From Narthecium ossifragum (Eukaryota; Streptophyta; Magnoliopsida; Dioscoreales; Nartheciaceae): 64,000 bases of DNA. Shown in pieces: positions 22,707 through 34,529 of this stretch; the stretch's first letter is position 1, and each line of letters opens with the position of its first letter. The DNA lies in the NCBI GenBank assembly GCA_963920575.1, contig OY986971.1:19954492-20018491 (forward strand), read 5' to 3'. Below the pieces are notes generated by a model. It did no database searches. It was not told the DNA's origin and was given only the letters and a program-made list of their open reading frames with translations. The translations under genes and the position numbers were made by a program.

Positions 22707-24236
22707 GGGGAGGAGAGAGAGAGAGACGTTTATGGTCGGTTTGGAAAGCTAGAGAGAGAAAGAGAGAGCGCGTTTGAATTTTCTTTCAATAGACTATGGA
22801 ACCAAAAAAAAAGTAGACGTTACCAGGTAAGAGAGCAGGATAGCTAACCTAATGCTGTAACGTGGAGTCCAGCTATAGGTTGCTGGCTTGACACGTCATC
22901 TGGTTGGGGTTGGGTAGCCTCCGACCTAAAGTGGTTGAATTGTTCGAGGCCGTTGGATTGAGATCGGACGGTGATGGGGTTGGAGCCGTTGGGTGGAGAC
23001 GTGAGCGGGTCCAATGTGACAACCGCGTTGGGCAATTTGGAATTTTGAATTGGAAATCGGTAGACCTCTTACGTATCCGCGTCGTCCCAATTCGAGAAAA
23101 AAATGGGGTGTCAATTGTGCCTAGTTATTTTTGGTGATGGAGACATTTCTTGGGAATGGATTTGGAATTGATTAGTGGGGTTTTGTCGTTTGTGGGGTGA
23201 TCGCGATTGAGGCTGTTTCGAGCCGGACCCGATTCGTGGGCTCGTTCGATTGATGTCAACCGATTTGACTCTTTTTTGTGCTGTCGTCGGAATTAGGACG
23301 CAATCATCATCATGTAGGAAGACAATTGTCATTGTCTGTGCTAAGCTTTGGGAATGGTTATCTTGGCTGAGATCGAACGATTGTAACTCCAACTAAGAAC
23401 TTCTTGGCGGAAAGCGATAGTTGTGATTCGAACTAGCAGCTTCTTTGTCACCGGAAGTGTGTAGAGCTAACAGAAGGCTTCGAGCCCTTGACACCTTCGA
23501 GCCCTTGACACCGCCTTGGCTCGGTCAAGGGTCAAATTCATGATGTGATGATCAGCGTCACGAGTCATGGGAGACTTGGTGGTCTCATGATAGTAAGCAA
23601 AGCATATCAAGACGAGCTAATAGGCATCTTTATAATAATGACATGACTAACTTTGAATATGACGATTTAGGGATCACCGGATCTAGAGTGCATGGGCGTG
23701 TGTGGGTGCGGCATGACGTATAGACCGAGCGATTGGGGGTCCCTTGGCATCATCATTGAGGAGATATATAGGGTGAAAAATTTATCCGTGATCTTGACCC
23801 GTGAGACTAAGCAGGAGACCAAATCCTAATCAGACCGGCCTCATGCATCATCTGATATGGACAAGTTCTAATTCCCAAAACAATCGTCCGCTGCATATTC
23901 ATAGTGTATTTTATACTCCAAGTCCCATCTCGACTCAAGACTAAGTAACTGGTGATGGTCCAATATCAACACCAAACGGTGATATACTGACTTGAATTCA
24001 CGTGACTCAATATTGGATACAGATATCTTACCAAGCTCATCATGTTTTCAGAACTCATATATTAGTAAAATTTTCTACTAATTGATTACTTCATTAGACT
24101 GTTAGATTGAACAACAAATTTACGATGCTATCATCAATTTGTATTTAGCCGACATAAGATATCATTAGATTCAAAAGAAATTATTAGAAAGTTGCGTCCA
24201 ACGGTAAGAACACTCATTCGCATTAATATCAAGTAA
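22707..24236. other. Intergenic, upstream of the arabinogalactan-protein gene
   Basis: No gene or clear transposon was recognised. The only repeat noted is TTCGAGCCCTTGACACC at 23478-23513, twice in tandem. Confidence 0.5.
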
Positions 24237-24241
24237 CAAAA
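24237..24241. repeat. Left 5-bp target duplication of the copia element
   Basis: CAAAA here matches CAAAA at 34525-34529, directly after the 3' LTR. Confidence 0.92.
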
Positions 24242-25944
24242 TGTTAGTGTTGGTGCCCTTAAAAGTCTATTTTCATACATTAATTAAATAATTATTGCAT
24301 TTTTTATGGCTTCTTTTTCTATATGTGATGTTAGAAGGTATATGATACTAAGTTTAGTCCACAGGACCATTAAAAGATAGTCAGGTGATGAGCTTCAGCT
24401 ATCACGAGGAGAACTGGCTTATCAAGTTGTTATTCCTGTAATTTCACAACTATGGGTGAAACTGGACATTTCACTTAGAAGGTTGCCACTTTGAGTAGTG
24501 ACTATAATATAGTAATGGTTATTCTCAACCATTGGAGTAGAGACTCTACACTAGCAAGTGGGTGTGCATGTTAGCACATTGAAAGTTGAATTGAGAACCC
24601 AGACTTAGAAACATTCACCGCTATTAAGATCTGGTTCTCTTGCACGTAACCGAATTAGTCCCTTGACCTGAGAGATCTGTTTGCTTTAGTTGGAGGATCG
24701 ATCATTTTGATGACCTGCCTGATCTTAGGATCTTCAAAGGAGGTTTATTGGATGGTCGTGATTACTTCTGAGAATAAGTCAGATGCTCAATACTGGAATC
24801 CACTACCCTTTTGGGTTAGCATCTTGTTGAGTAGAATAATTGATCAAGCCAATTGAATTTAGCCCGGGCCCGGCAATTTTAGTAAATGTTTTTGATTTGA
24901 TCAAAAATATTTTCAAGGAAAATGTTTCCCATGGTTTGATTTGATTCAACACTCAAGGAGTAATTTCGACAATGGGTTGAGCGGTGCTGATTTATTGCAT
25001 CCCGATTAAGTCGGAATCCGATGATCGAGTGGGGGATAAATTCGTGTCTTTTATTTCGTGCATTGGGAACTTTATTATATATATCTTGATTAGGAACTTA
25101 ATTTATTAAATAATTTCCCATAATTATTTAATTTGAAATTTTGTTAATCCTATTATTTTAATAGTGATTAATTTAATAAGGATCAAGAATCCCAACATCA
25201 ACCTACTGAGGCATTGTGAACCGTCGGATCAAGAGAGCACTATTTGTAGGGACATGATTGGATGGGACAATCATATACCTAAGATTGGATCTACGTAATA
25301 TTAGTGGGGTTAATCTTAACCATGATTTTGAGGAGAGATTTGATTTGCTTGAGTTTTTAAGGAGGGATTTGTTGGGATATGATATGTTTTTTTTTAACCA
25401 CCTATATTTGATTCGGTTGAGGATTGGCAGCCAAGTATAAGATTTGGTTGTTTTCTTCTTAACCACTTTCATGGATATCCATTAGTTGGTTATCTCTATA
25501 GATATAGATATATATAGATAGATGATGAAGAGGGTGGTACGGGTTCTCTTGTGAGCCAAAAGATAAGCATCTAATATATGAAAATATGATATTTTTTCAT
25601 ATACTCTCCAAGATCCAACCCCACTAATTTTAGCCTGCAAAGTTATTAGTATGTAGATTGTGCTCGTCCGACGATTCCTGCCGACGTAGTGCGAGTTGGA
25701 GACCGTGCCTCGATCAGATCGGGTTGTGCGGATTGCTTTCGACGGGTTACGACAGCGGACTCTTGAGGTGAGTCTTTGTATTAAAATTTCATCCTGTTGA
25801 TTATTAAATCATATATGTTATATGCATGCGTACCGATCCACCGTGTATGACATTGGAGAATATTTTTCTATTATTTTTCTATATCAGAAAAATAAAATTT
25901 TTTGAAATCTTCCGCTGCTCTATTCTCCAGTGTATACGCCAACA
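24242..25944 (+). repeat. 5' LTR of the copia element
   Basis: 1703 bp, TG...CA ended. It holds a GATATAGATATATATAGATA run near 25500-25522 that may serve as an AT-rich core promoter. Confidence 0.94.
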
Positions 25945-25945
25945 G

Positions 25946-25963
25946 TGGCATCAGAGCCAGGTT
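25946..25963 (+). other. Primer-binding site of the copia element
   Basis: TGGCATCAGAGCCAGGTT, one base after the LTR, resembles the initiator methionine tRNA 3' end complement (usual plant form TGGTATCAGAGCC) with a C for T at position 4. Confidence 0.85.
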
Positions 25964-27239
25964 ACAATCCATGCACGTATGATAAGGAACAAAAGTAGAT
26001 GGGATCTACACGTATTAGCGTGTTTGATCCTTATCCATGCTTGCATTGGATTTGTACCATGCATATAATAAATATTATTTAATGGGCTAATTATCATTAT
26101 GGGCTTTTTAAAATACATGCTTTATTGTTGTTTGCATCCGGTGCTATTTTTTTGTGTTACATGGTTTGAGATGAATGATGGTTATTCTATTTGATTTAGA
26201 TCCATTGTATTAGGAACAAAGCCATGTAATATTTAAAGCTTTTAAGTTTGGGGCCACTTGTAAGGGGCGGATGCTAGGTATGGCTAGTATCCGGTTTCCC
26301 CATGGCCATTTTCTTTGTCTTTCATTATTAAATGTTATGATGATTGAGAGCAAGAGGAGCACCAGCATACATACAGCGTGGAGGATTGGGATCGCTCCGG
26401 TTGTTCGCCATGAAGAAATTTTTTTTTTTCCAGATGGCTTGCATTAGGATTATAACTTATTTTGATAAGTTTATGATTGTGATTTGATCACAACCATAAA
26501 ATTGTCTAAGCCCATAATGATAAAGTCAATTGATATTTGATATCTTTATTACAGTAATGTGATTATTGTGGTGTTTAGATGCTGCTCAATAATTGTTTAT
26601 GATATGTGATATCTATGATCATGGTGTGATTCCTCAAAATTAAAATCAAGTTAATGGGGTATGATAGATATTTATAGTGACTCCATGACCTTCCACCATC
26701 CATATTTTTGGGGTATCAGTTAAGTGGTGAGTAAGTGCATGCTAAAGCTGAGCCCAATCCCACTTGACTAATAAACCTAATTATATGTATGATTAGTGAA
26801 TTGAAGACTATCAAGTGGAAGCAATATGACGAAAGGATGAGCTCCCACTAGATGTGTTCTCAAGTTCATGATGGTGGGCTATGCTTGACTAGAATTTTGT
26901 GTGTCACATGCTAAAGCAGAAGCATGCATAATTCTAGAGGTCAAGAAAGAAGTAAGGATCCCAACTTAAATAAGTATGATTAAGTGTTAATGCATACTTA
27001 TAAAAGAATGGAGGGTAGCTACTACCCGTCTAGTTAAGGTGGTGCAGAATACAGTGAAACACGAGTTCTGCATTCACAAGGGCTAGATTCCTGAAGCTAT
27101 TTTTCATTCATTTTGGATTTGAGGAATATCCGATTTGATTAGGAGAATAGCAATCCATTAGTAAATTGCTAAGAAGCCCAATTTTTAATGGTTTTATGCA
27201 TATATTGATTAATGTTTTTTCATTGTAGTTTTTTCAAAA

Positions 27240-30200
27240 ATGACTTTCAACCCTTTAGCTGAGATCATAAAAGAGGAGAAACTGCAAGGACCAAACTTTT
27301 TTGATTGGGAACGTAAATTGGATATTGTCCTAATTGCTGATAAGTCTGATGTTTGCTTGAACATCCCTAGACCTGCTAATGCTAGGGAAGCTGCTGCATG
27401 GGATAAGGCCAATGATTTGGCCAGATGCTATATCTTAACATCGATGAGCAATGTGCTCCAGCAACAGCACCATAAGATGAGTACTGCTGCTGAGATCATT
27501 GAAAATCTCCAAAAGATGTTTGGAGAACAGTCTAAGGCCTCCAAGCAGAAGGCACTTAGAGGATTGCTCAACACCAAGATGCAGGAAGGAACTCCTGTTA
27601 TGGAGCACGTCATTAAGATGATTGGCTACATTAATGAGATGGATGCACTTGGTGAGACGATGGGTCCGGCTATGCAGGTTGAGACCATACTTCAGTCCCT
27701 ACCTAGTTCCTTCAATATGTTTCTTCTGAATTATCAGATGAACAACATGCAGTTATCATTACCTGATCTAATGAATCAACTGCAAGCAGCAGAGGATCTT
27801 CTTAATAAGAACAAGCAAAATGTTCATCTGACTGAAGGCACTTCTAAGGGTGAAAACTCTAAGAAGAGGAAGAAAATCCAGCAGGGAAGGAATAAGAATA
27901 TTCAAAAGAAAATGAACAAGAAACCAGCCAAGGCACCAACCCAAAAACAAGCTCCTAAAGATAAGGGAAATTGTTTCCATTGTGGCGTGCATGGCCACTG
28001 GAGGAGGAATTGCAAAGCTTACCTAGCCTCCCTTAAGAAGGATAAGGCTCCTCAAGGTAATCACCTCTCATATGTTTGTGAAACATATTTAACTACTGGT
28101 CCTCCTAACTCTTGGTGTATTGACACTGGTTGTATGGTACATGTTTGTAATTTGTTACAGGCATTCAAGGTAACCCGACCAGTACTTGATGGAGAGATGG
28201 TTTTGCACGTAGGGACAGGTGCAACTGTTGCAGCTGAAGCAGTTGGTTCGATTGATCTAGACCTAGGAGGTGGAAATAAACTTTCGCTCCATAACTGCTA
28301 CTACGTGCCAGGAATAACTAGAAATTTGATTTCTGTAGCTAGACTAGTAGATTTTGGATATTCAGTTTGCTTTGAACATCAAGCTACTATTTATTTCCAT
28401 GGATCAATAGTTGGTTATGGAAATTTAATAAATGGTCTTTATTTATTATTCCCTGGTAATGCTTTGAATGCTTCCAATTGCAATGCTTTGACTTATAAAA
28501 GGAAGAGAGAATCCATGAACCATACACGCTTATGGCATCTTCGCCTTGGTCATATTGGAGCTGATAGGATCAGCAGATTGGTTAAGGATGGACCTTTAGA
28601 GTCCATTGCACTTGAACCTTTACCAACTTGTGAACCCTGTTTACAAGGAAAAATGACCAAGAAACCTTTTGCGAAAAGGAAGGAAAGAGCCACAGAGCTG
28701 TTACAGCTCATTCATTCTGATGTGTGTGGACCTATGAACGTGAGAGCTAGAGGAGGTTATGAGTATTTTGTAACTTTCACAGATGACTACTCAAGATATG
28801 GGTTTATTTATCTCATGCGTCAGAAATCTGAAACCTTTGAAATGTTCAAAGAATTCAGAGCTGAAGTTGAGAAACAAATTGGAAAACCCATTAAGATTCT
28901 CCATTCCGATAGAGGTGGAGAATACCTCTCTAGCGAGTTCATAGCATATCTGAAAGAACATGGTATAGTTTCAGAGTGGACGGTTCCTCGAGCACCACAA
29001 CAAAATGGTGTGTCTGAAAGGAGGAATCGTACATTGATGGACATGGTTCGCTCGATGATGAGTCATGCTGAGCTTGCACCTTCTTTTTGGGGTTATGCAT
29101 TAGAGACTGCTATTTACATTTTAAATCGGGTTCCCTCTAAGGCTGTAAGCGTTACACCTTATGAGCTTTGGACTGGGCGTAAGCCTAGTTTACAACATAT
29201 GAAAGTATGGGGTTGTGTTGCGCATGTTCGTAAAGAAAACCCAGACAAATTGGAACCCCGATCTGAAAAATGTAATTTTTTGGGTTACCCTAAACAAAGC
29301 TTTGGCTACTACTTCTACTCTCAGGAGGATCAAAAGGTTATAGTCAGAAGAAATGCCCACTTTGTTGAAGAGGATATGATCCTCAACAATTCAGAGAAAA
29401 GCAAAATGGTTTTGCATGAGGCAACTGATGAAATCAACACTCCTGAGAATATGCCCACTAGTTCTATTGCTCTCACACCGAGACGCAGTGGGAGGGTCAT
29501 TCGTCCTCCAAGCCGTTTCGAAACCTTTAGCTTTTTTAATGAAGCATATGTAGCTACTTCTGATATTTGCACATTGGATCCTTCCTCATATCAGGATGCT
29601 AAGTCAGATGCTGATGCTTCTCAGTGGGAGCAGGCCATGCAGTCGGAGATTGAGTCTATGTATACCAACAAAGTCTGGACTTTGGTAGATCCACCTCAGG
29701 GTATAAAACCCATTGCATGTAAGTGGATCTATAAAAGGAAGAGAGACTCTGAAGGTAATGTAGAGACTTTCAAAGCCCGACTCGTTGCGAAAGGTTATAC
29801 TCAAGTTCAAGGTGTTGACTATGAGGAAACTTTCTCGCCAGTTGCTATGATGAAATCCATCAGGATTATCCTTGCAATAGCAGCATATATGGACTATGAG
29901 ATCTGGCAAATGGATGTAAAGACAACATTCCTTAATGGGACGCTGGATGAAGACATCTATATGCAACAGCCGGAGGGCTTCTCAGTCCCTGGACATGAGC
30001 AAAAGGTTTGCAAATTATATAAGTCCATATATGGCCTAAAGCAAGCCTGTCGGAGTTGGAATATCCGATTTGATCAGGCTGTCAGGACCTATGGTTTTGA
30101 ACAGAACTCTGAAGAGGCATGTGTTTACAAGAAAATGAGTGGGAGGGCTGTTGTATTTCTTATCCTTTATGTTGATGATATCCTTCTCATTGGGAATGAT

Positions 30201-31154
30201 GTAGGATCATTATCCACCGTCAAATTATGGTTGTCCAGCCAGTTTTGCATGAAAGATCTAGGTGAGGCTTCCTACATTCTAGGGATCAAGCTTTTGCGAG
30301 ATCGGAAAAATAGAATGATAGGTTTGAGTCAAGCCGCTTATATTGATAAGGTTTTGGCAAGGTTCAGCATGGCTGACTCTAAGGGTACAACTGTGCCATT
30401 TAGATATGGGGTGGCTCTGTCTTCGAAACAGTGCCCAACATCTTCACATGATATTGATTATATGAGGAAATGTCCCTATGCATCAGCTATTGGTAGTTTG
30501 ATGTATGCTATGCTATGTACTAGGCCAGACATTTGTCATGCAGTTGGTTTGGTAAGTCGTTACCAAAGCAACCCTGGCGTGGAACACTGGACTGCAGTGA
30601 AGCACATTATGAAGTACTTGAATAGGACTAAGGATTATGTGCTTACGTTCCCTAGTTCTGACCTCACACCTATTGGTTTTGTTGATGCCGATTTCCAATC
30701 CGACCTTGATGATAGAGCTTCTACCTCTGGTTATATTTTTACTTTGGGAGGAGGTGCTGTCAGTTGGCGCAGTGTCAAGCAGAAGAGTACTGCTGACTCG
30801 ACTACCGAGGCTGAGTATATTGCGACATCTGATGCCTCAAAGGAAGCCGTTTGGTTTAGGAAGTTCTTAATTGAGCTGGGAACTGTTCCTTCTGCACTAT
30901 CACCTATCACTCTTTTCTGTGATAATAGTGGTGCAGTAGCTCAATGTAAGGACCCGCGGGATCACTCCAAGATGAAGCATGTGGAACGCAAGTACCACAT
31001 AGTGCGTGAATTTGTCAACAAGAAGGAGATAGTTGTAACCAAGATTGCTTCTGCAGACAATTTGGCTGATCCAATGACCAAGCCACTGACAGGGAAAGTT
31101 TTCTGTAAGCATGTTGAGAACATGGGGGTTAGACTAATTGGAAAATGGCTTTGA
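27240..31154 (+). CDS. Ty1/copia gag-pol polyprotein, uninterrupted
   Basis: 1304 codons with no stop. In order: Gag (about 1-240) with coiled and basic segments; CCHC knuckle CFHCGVHGHWRRNC near residue 243; aspartic protease around 291 (WCIDTGC, where most plant copia elements have DSGA); GAG-pre-integrase zinc site LWHLRLGH and CEPC near 430-465; integrase with HSDVCGPM (about 490), TDDYSRYG and HSDRGGEY (about 554); reverse transcriptase from KWIYKRKR (about 828) with YVDDILLIG (about 976); RNase H with TEAEYIA (about 1186). This is the full set needed for retrotransposition in a virus-like particle. The start ATG follows a 1.3 kb leader. The frame ends 15 bases before the 3' LTR. Lack of stops plus near-identical LTRs suggest it was recently active; lineage within copia is not assigned. 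Confidence 0.95.
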   Translation: MTFNPLAEIIKEEKLQGPNFFDWERKLDIVLIADKSDVCLNIPRPANAREAAAWDKANDLARCYILTSMSNVLQQQHHKMSTAAEIIENLQKMFGEQSKASKQKALRGLLNTKMQEGTPVMEHVIKMIGYINEMDALGETMGPAMQVETILQSLPSSFNMFLLNYQMNNMQLSLPDLMNQLQAAEDLLNKNKQNVHLTEGTSKGENSKKRKKIQQGRNKNIQKKMNKKPAKAPTQKQAPKDKGNCFHCGVHGHWRRNCKAYLASLKKDKAPQGNHLSYVCETYLTTGPPNSWCIDTGCMVHVCNLLQAFKVTRPVLDGEMVLHVGTGATVAAEAVGSIDLDLGGGNKLSLHNCYYVPGITRNLISVARLVDFGYSVCFEHQATIYFHGSIVGYGNLINGLYLLFPGNALNASNCNALTYKRKRESMNHTRLWHLRLGHIGADRISRLVKDGPLESIALEPLPTCEPCLQGKMTKKPFAKRKERATELLQLIHSDVCGPMNVRARGGYEYFVTFTDDYSRYGFIYLMRQKSETFEMFKEFRAEVEKQIGKPIKILHSDRGGEYLSSEFIAYLKEHGIVSEWTVPRAPQQNGVSERRNRTLMDMVRSMMSHAELAPSFWGYALETAIYILNRVPSKAVSVTPYELWTGRKPSLQHMKVWGCVAHVRKENPDKLEPRSEKCNFLGYPKQSFGYYFYSQEDQKVIVRRNAHFVEEDMILNNSEKSKMVLHEATDEINTPENMPTSSIALTPRRSGRVIRPPSRFETFSFFNEAYVATSDICTLDPSSYQDAKSDADASQWEQAMQSEIESMYTNKVWTLVDPPQGIKPIACKWIYKRKRDSEGNVETFKARLVAKGYTQVQGVDYEETFSPVAMMKSIRIILAIAAYMDYEIWQMDVKTTFLNGTLDEDIYMQQPEGFSVPGHEQKVCKLYKSIYGLKQACRSWNIRFDQAVRTYGFEQNSEEACVYKKMSGRAVVFLILYVDDILLIGNDVGSLSTVKLWLSSQFCMKDLGEASYILGIKLLRDRKNRMIGLSQAAYIDKVLARFSMADSKGTTVPFRYGVALSSKQCPTSSHDIDYMRKCPYASAIGSLMYAMLCTRPDICHAVGLVSRYQSNPGVEHWTAVKHIMKYLNRTKDYVLTFPSSDLTPIGFVDADFQSDLDDRASTSGYIFTLGGGAVSWRSVKQKSTADSTTEAEYIATSDASKEAVWFRKFLIELGTVPSALSPITLFCDNSGAVAQCKDPRDHSKMKHVERKYHIVREFVNKKEIVVTKIASADNLADPMTKPLTGKVFCKHVENMGVRLIGKWL

Positions 31155-31169
31155 GGGCAAGTGGGAGAC
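31152..31169 (+). other. Polypurine tract of the copia element
   Basis: TGAGGGCAAGTGGGAGAC lies immediately before the 3' LTR; GTGGGAGA is the likely plus-strand primer. Confidence 0.8.
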
Positions 31170-32194
31170 TGTTAGTGTTGGTGCCCTTAAAAGTCTATTT
31201 TCAGACATTAATTAAATAATTATTGTATTTTTTATGGCTTCTTTTTCTACATGTGATGTTAGAAGGTATATGATACTAAGTTTAGTCCACAGGACCATTA
31301 AAGGATAGTCAGGTGATGAGCTTCAGCTATCACGAGGAGAACTGGCTTATCAAGTTGTTATTCCTGTAATTTCACAACTATGGGTGAAACTGGACATTTC
31401 ACTTAGAAGGTTGCCACTTTGAGTAGTGACTATAATATAGTAATGGTTATTCTCAACCATTGGAGTAGAGACTCTACACTAGCAAGTGGGTGTGCATGTT
31501 AGCACATTGAAAGTTGAATTTAGAACCCAGACTTAGAAACATTCACCGCTATTAAGATCTGGTTCTCTTGCACGTAATCGAATTAGTCCCTTGACCTGAG
31601 AGATCTGTTTGCTTTAGTTGGAGGATCGATCATTTTGATGACCTGCCTGATCTTAGGATCTTCAAAGGAGGTTTATTGGATGGTCGTGATTACTTCTGAG
31701 AATAAGTCAGATGCTAAATACTGGAATCCACTACCCTTTTGGGTTAGCATCTTGTTGAGTAGAATAATTGATCAAGCCAATTGAATTTAGCCCGGGCCCG
31801 GCAATTTTAGTAAATGTTTTTGATTTGATCAAAAATATTTTCAAGGAAAATGTTTCCCATGGTTTGATTTGATTCAACACTCAAGGAGTAATTTCGACAA
31901 TGGGTTGAGCGGTGCTGATTTATTGCATCCCGATTAAGTCGGAATTCGATGATCGAGTGGGGGATAAATTCGTGTCTTTTATTTCGTGCATTGGGAACTT
32001 TATTATATATATCTTGATTAGGAACTTAATTTATTAAATAATTTCCCATAATTATTTAATTTGAAATTTTGTTCCTCCTATTATTTTAATAGTGATTAAT
32101 TTAATAAGGATCAAGAATCTCAACATCAACCTACTGAGGCATTGTGAACCGTCGGATCAAGAGAGCACTATTTGTAGGGACATGATTGGATGGG

Positions 32195-33841
32195 TGACGC
32201 GCCCAAACCACTCGTCGTTAAAAGTGACTAGGGCGTCAAAGATTACAATTTATACCGAATCCTACTAACTACTACGTAGCTAGCGGGAGTCCGGGTCGAT
32301 CCGCAGGGAAATGAGAAATGACTAACGTGCTTGATAAATAACTCCAAACAACTAGCTAAAATGATTTGGTTTTTGGATTAATGTCTATTAAAGCAATTAA
32401 CTAAATGAAGAGAAATATAACTAATATAGAGAGGTCTTGGGATCTCCATTTCATTGTAGGTCCTAATGTAGTCTCCTAAGGAATTAAGGTGTGTAATCCA
32501 ATTGGGACGATCGAAATCAAGAAGTCGACACGCGGGTGGTTAGCCTCACTTATCGCTCAACGGAAGTCGGTTTAGGATCATCCGCTGGAAATAATCACAT
32601 TCACAAAGTCGACGAATGAGTGATTAGCTTCTATCATCGCTAACGAACCTTCGATTAAGATCGATTCGTCGCAAGAAAAAGATATTGCATGGAGTCGTGC
32701 ATTGGATCAAGATGGTTCTAACACCTCGAATCCAATGCAAGAGAAAGATAGAATGGATCCTTTGATTAGAGAGATAGGGATGGTTCTAGCATCCCTAATC
32801 TCTAATCTAGGGCTAGTAATCCTCCCAATGTCATTGGATGTGTTTCTAGCACATCCAACTCATTGGGGCATAACAACAAACACCTATCATGCACAAGTCC
32901 TAACTCATACCAAAGAAAGGCATTCATCCATTCAACATATGAAATCCATGTACAAAGATAGAGAAATAATGCTCAAATCCATACAATAGATCAATCCCTA
33001 AAGATTACACATCAAAAACCCTAGGAAAACTACAAAAGAATCCTACAACTACATGGAAATCCCAAGATAGAGGAAGTTAGCTACTCATCTTGGTTGGATC
33101 CATGGATGGAGGTTGATGAAGCTCCCCTCCCATGGATTCCCTCCAAGAAGTCCTTCTCTCAATTGGGTAAAGAAACCTAGAAGGGCTGGAGAAGACTAAG
33201 AGAAGCCCCCCTAAAATCCCCCCTAAGGGGTCTATTTATAGTCAACAAGCCTCCCCCACTCGGATTAGATCTGGGCCATTGATTTTGCTCGGCTGGCATC
33301 AAAGGATCGATCCTCATAGGGTGAAGGATCGATCATTCGCTTCGTGTGATCGCTGGTTCCGTGAAGGATCGATCCTCCCATAGGAAAGGATCGATCTTTT
33401 CTTCTTGAATTCTGGCTTCGCCCCGATGAAGATCGATCCTCCAGTGTGTGGAGATCGATCCTCTAGAATTTGTGTTCTGTCACTGGGAAAATGCGCAAAA
33501 GTGATCGATCCTACCCAGGGTGAAGATCGATCCTTCAGAACTTGCGTTCTGTCACTGAAAAAATGCGCAAAAAAGATCGATCCTCTCCTGCCATAGGATC
33601 GATCCTTGTTGTCCTGAGGCTCCTTCTTAAAGCACTTCAAAGGATCGATCCTTCTTCCATACAGGATCGATCTTCTTCATAAAAACTGGCCCGAATGACG
33701 TCGTTTAAGCTCGGAACTTGATCCAATCCTCGTTGGGGGCACTTGTACCTGTAATAGGGTAAAATCCATCAGTAAGGCCTTGCTCGGAGACTAACAAGGC
33801 CAAGTTAAAAGGGTGATTTATGCACTTTTCACGTCTTATCA
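32195..33841 (-). mobile_element. Solo LTR IV of a different family, inside the copia 3' LTR
   Basis: It starts TGACGCGCCCAAACC, ends CACGTCTTATCA (TG...CA), and has an exact 5-bp duplication ATGGG at 32190-32194 and 33842-33846. A CTATAAATAGACCCC box reads on the minus strand near 33240, so minus orientation is likely. The unrelated end sequences show it is not a member of the LTR I-III family. The overlapping short frames do not look real. Confidence 0.88.
33303..33678 (-). repeat. Array of GGATCGATCC palindromes in solo LTR IV
   Basis: About twelve GGATCGATCC-type or GATCGATC-type sites occur in pairs separated by 10-20 bases, with a direct repeat of TTCTGTCACTGGGAAAATGC (about 33475 and 33549) between pairs. 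Confidence 0.85.
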
Positions 33842-34529
33842 ATGGGACAATCATATACCTAAGATTGGATCTACGTAATATTAGTGGGGTTAATCTTAAC
33901 CATGATTTTGAGGAGAGATTTGATTTGATTGAGTTTTTAAGGAGGGATTTGTTGGGATATGATATGTTTTTTTTTAACCACCTATATTTGATTCGGTTGA
34001 GGATTGGCAGCTAAGTATAAGATTTGGTTGTTTTCTTCTTAACCACTTTCATGGATATCCATTAGTTGGTTATCTCTATAGATATAGATATATATATAGA
34101 TAGATGATGAAGAGGGTGGTACGGGTTCTCTTGTGAGCCAAAAGATAAGCATCTAATATATGAAAATATGAGATTTTTTCATACTCTCCAAGATCCAACC
34201 CCACTAATTTTAGCCTGCAAAGTTATTAGTATGTAGATTGTGCTCGTCCGACGATTCCTGCCGACGTAGTGCGAGTTGGAGACCGTGCCTCGATCAGATC
34301 GGGTTGTGCGGATTGCTTTTGACGGGTTACGACAGCGGACTCTTGAGGTGAGTCTTTGTATTAAAATTTCATCCTGTTGATTATTAAATCATATATGTTA
34401 TATGCATGCGTACCGATCCACCGTGTATGACATTGGAGAATATTTTTCTATTATTTTCCTATATCAGAAAAATAAAATTTTTTGAAATCTTCCGCTGCTC
34501 TATTCTCCGGTGTATACGCCAACACAAAA

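Larger units (their letters stand above)
24242..34524 (+). mobile_element. Young Ty1/copia LTR retrotransposon, complete, with a solo LTR in its 3' LTR
   Basis: Two LTRs (24242-25944 and 31170-34524) bracket a primer-binding site, one long gag-pol frame and a polypurine tract. Both LTRs start TGTTAG and end CCAACA. After removal of the inserted solo LTR and its target duplication the 3' LTR is 1703 bp, exactly the 5' LTR length. I counted about 20 differences between them, so about 99% identity and a recent insertion. Integrase sits before reverse transcriptase, which defines Ty1/copia. Confidence 0.95.
31170..34524 (+). repeat. 3' LTR of the copia element, split by solo LTR IV
   Basis: Segments 31170-32194 and 33847-34524 are together colinear with the 5' LTR; between them lie the solo LTR and one copy of its 5-bp duplication. 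Confidence 0.93.

Noticed and set aside
32702..32989. 95-codon frame in solo LTR IV
   Set aside because: No recognisable domain; it lies in an LTR whose likely promoter is on the other strand.
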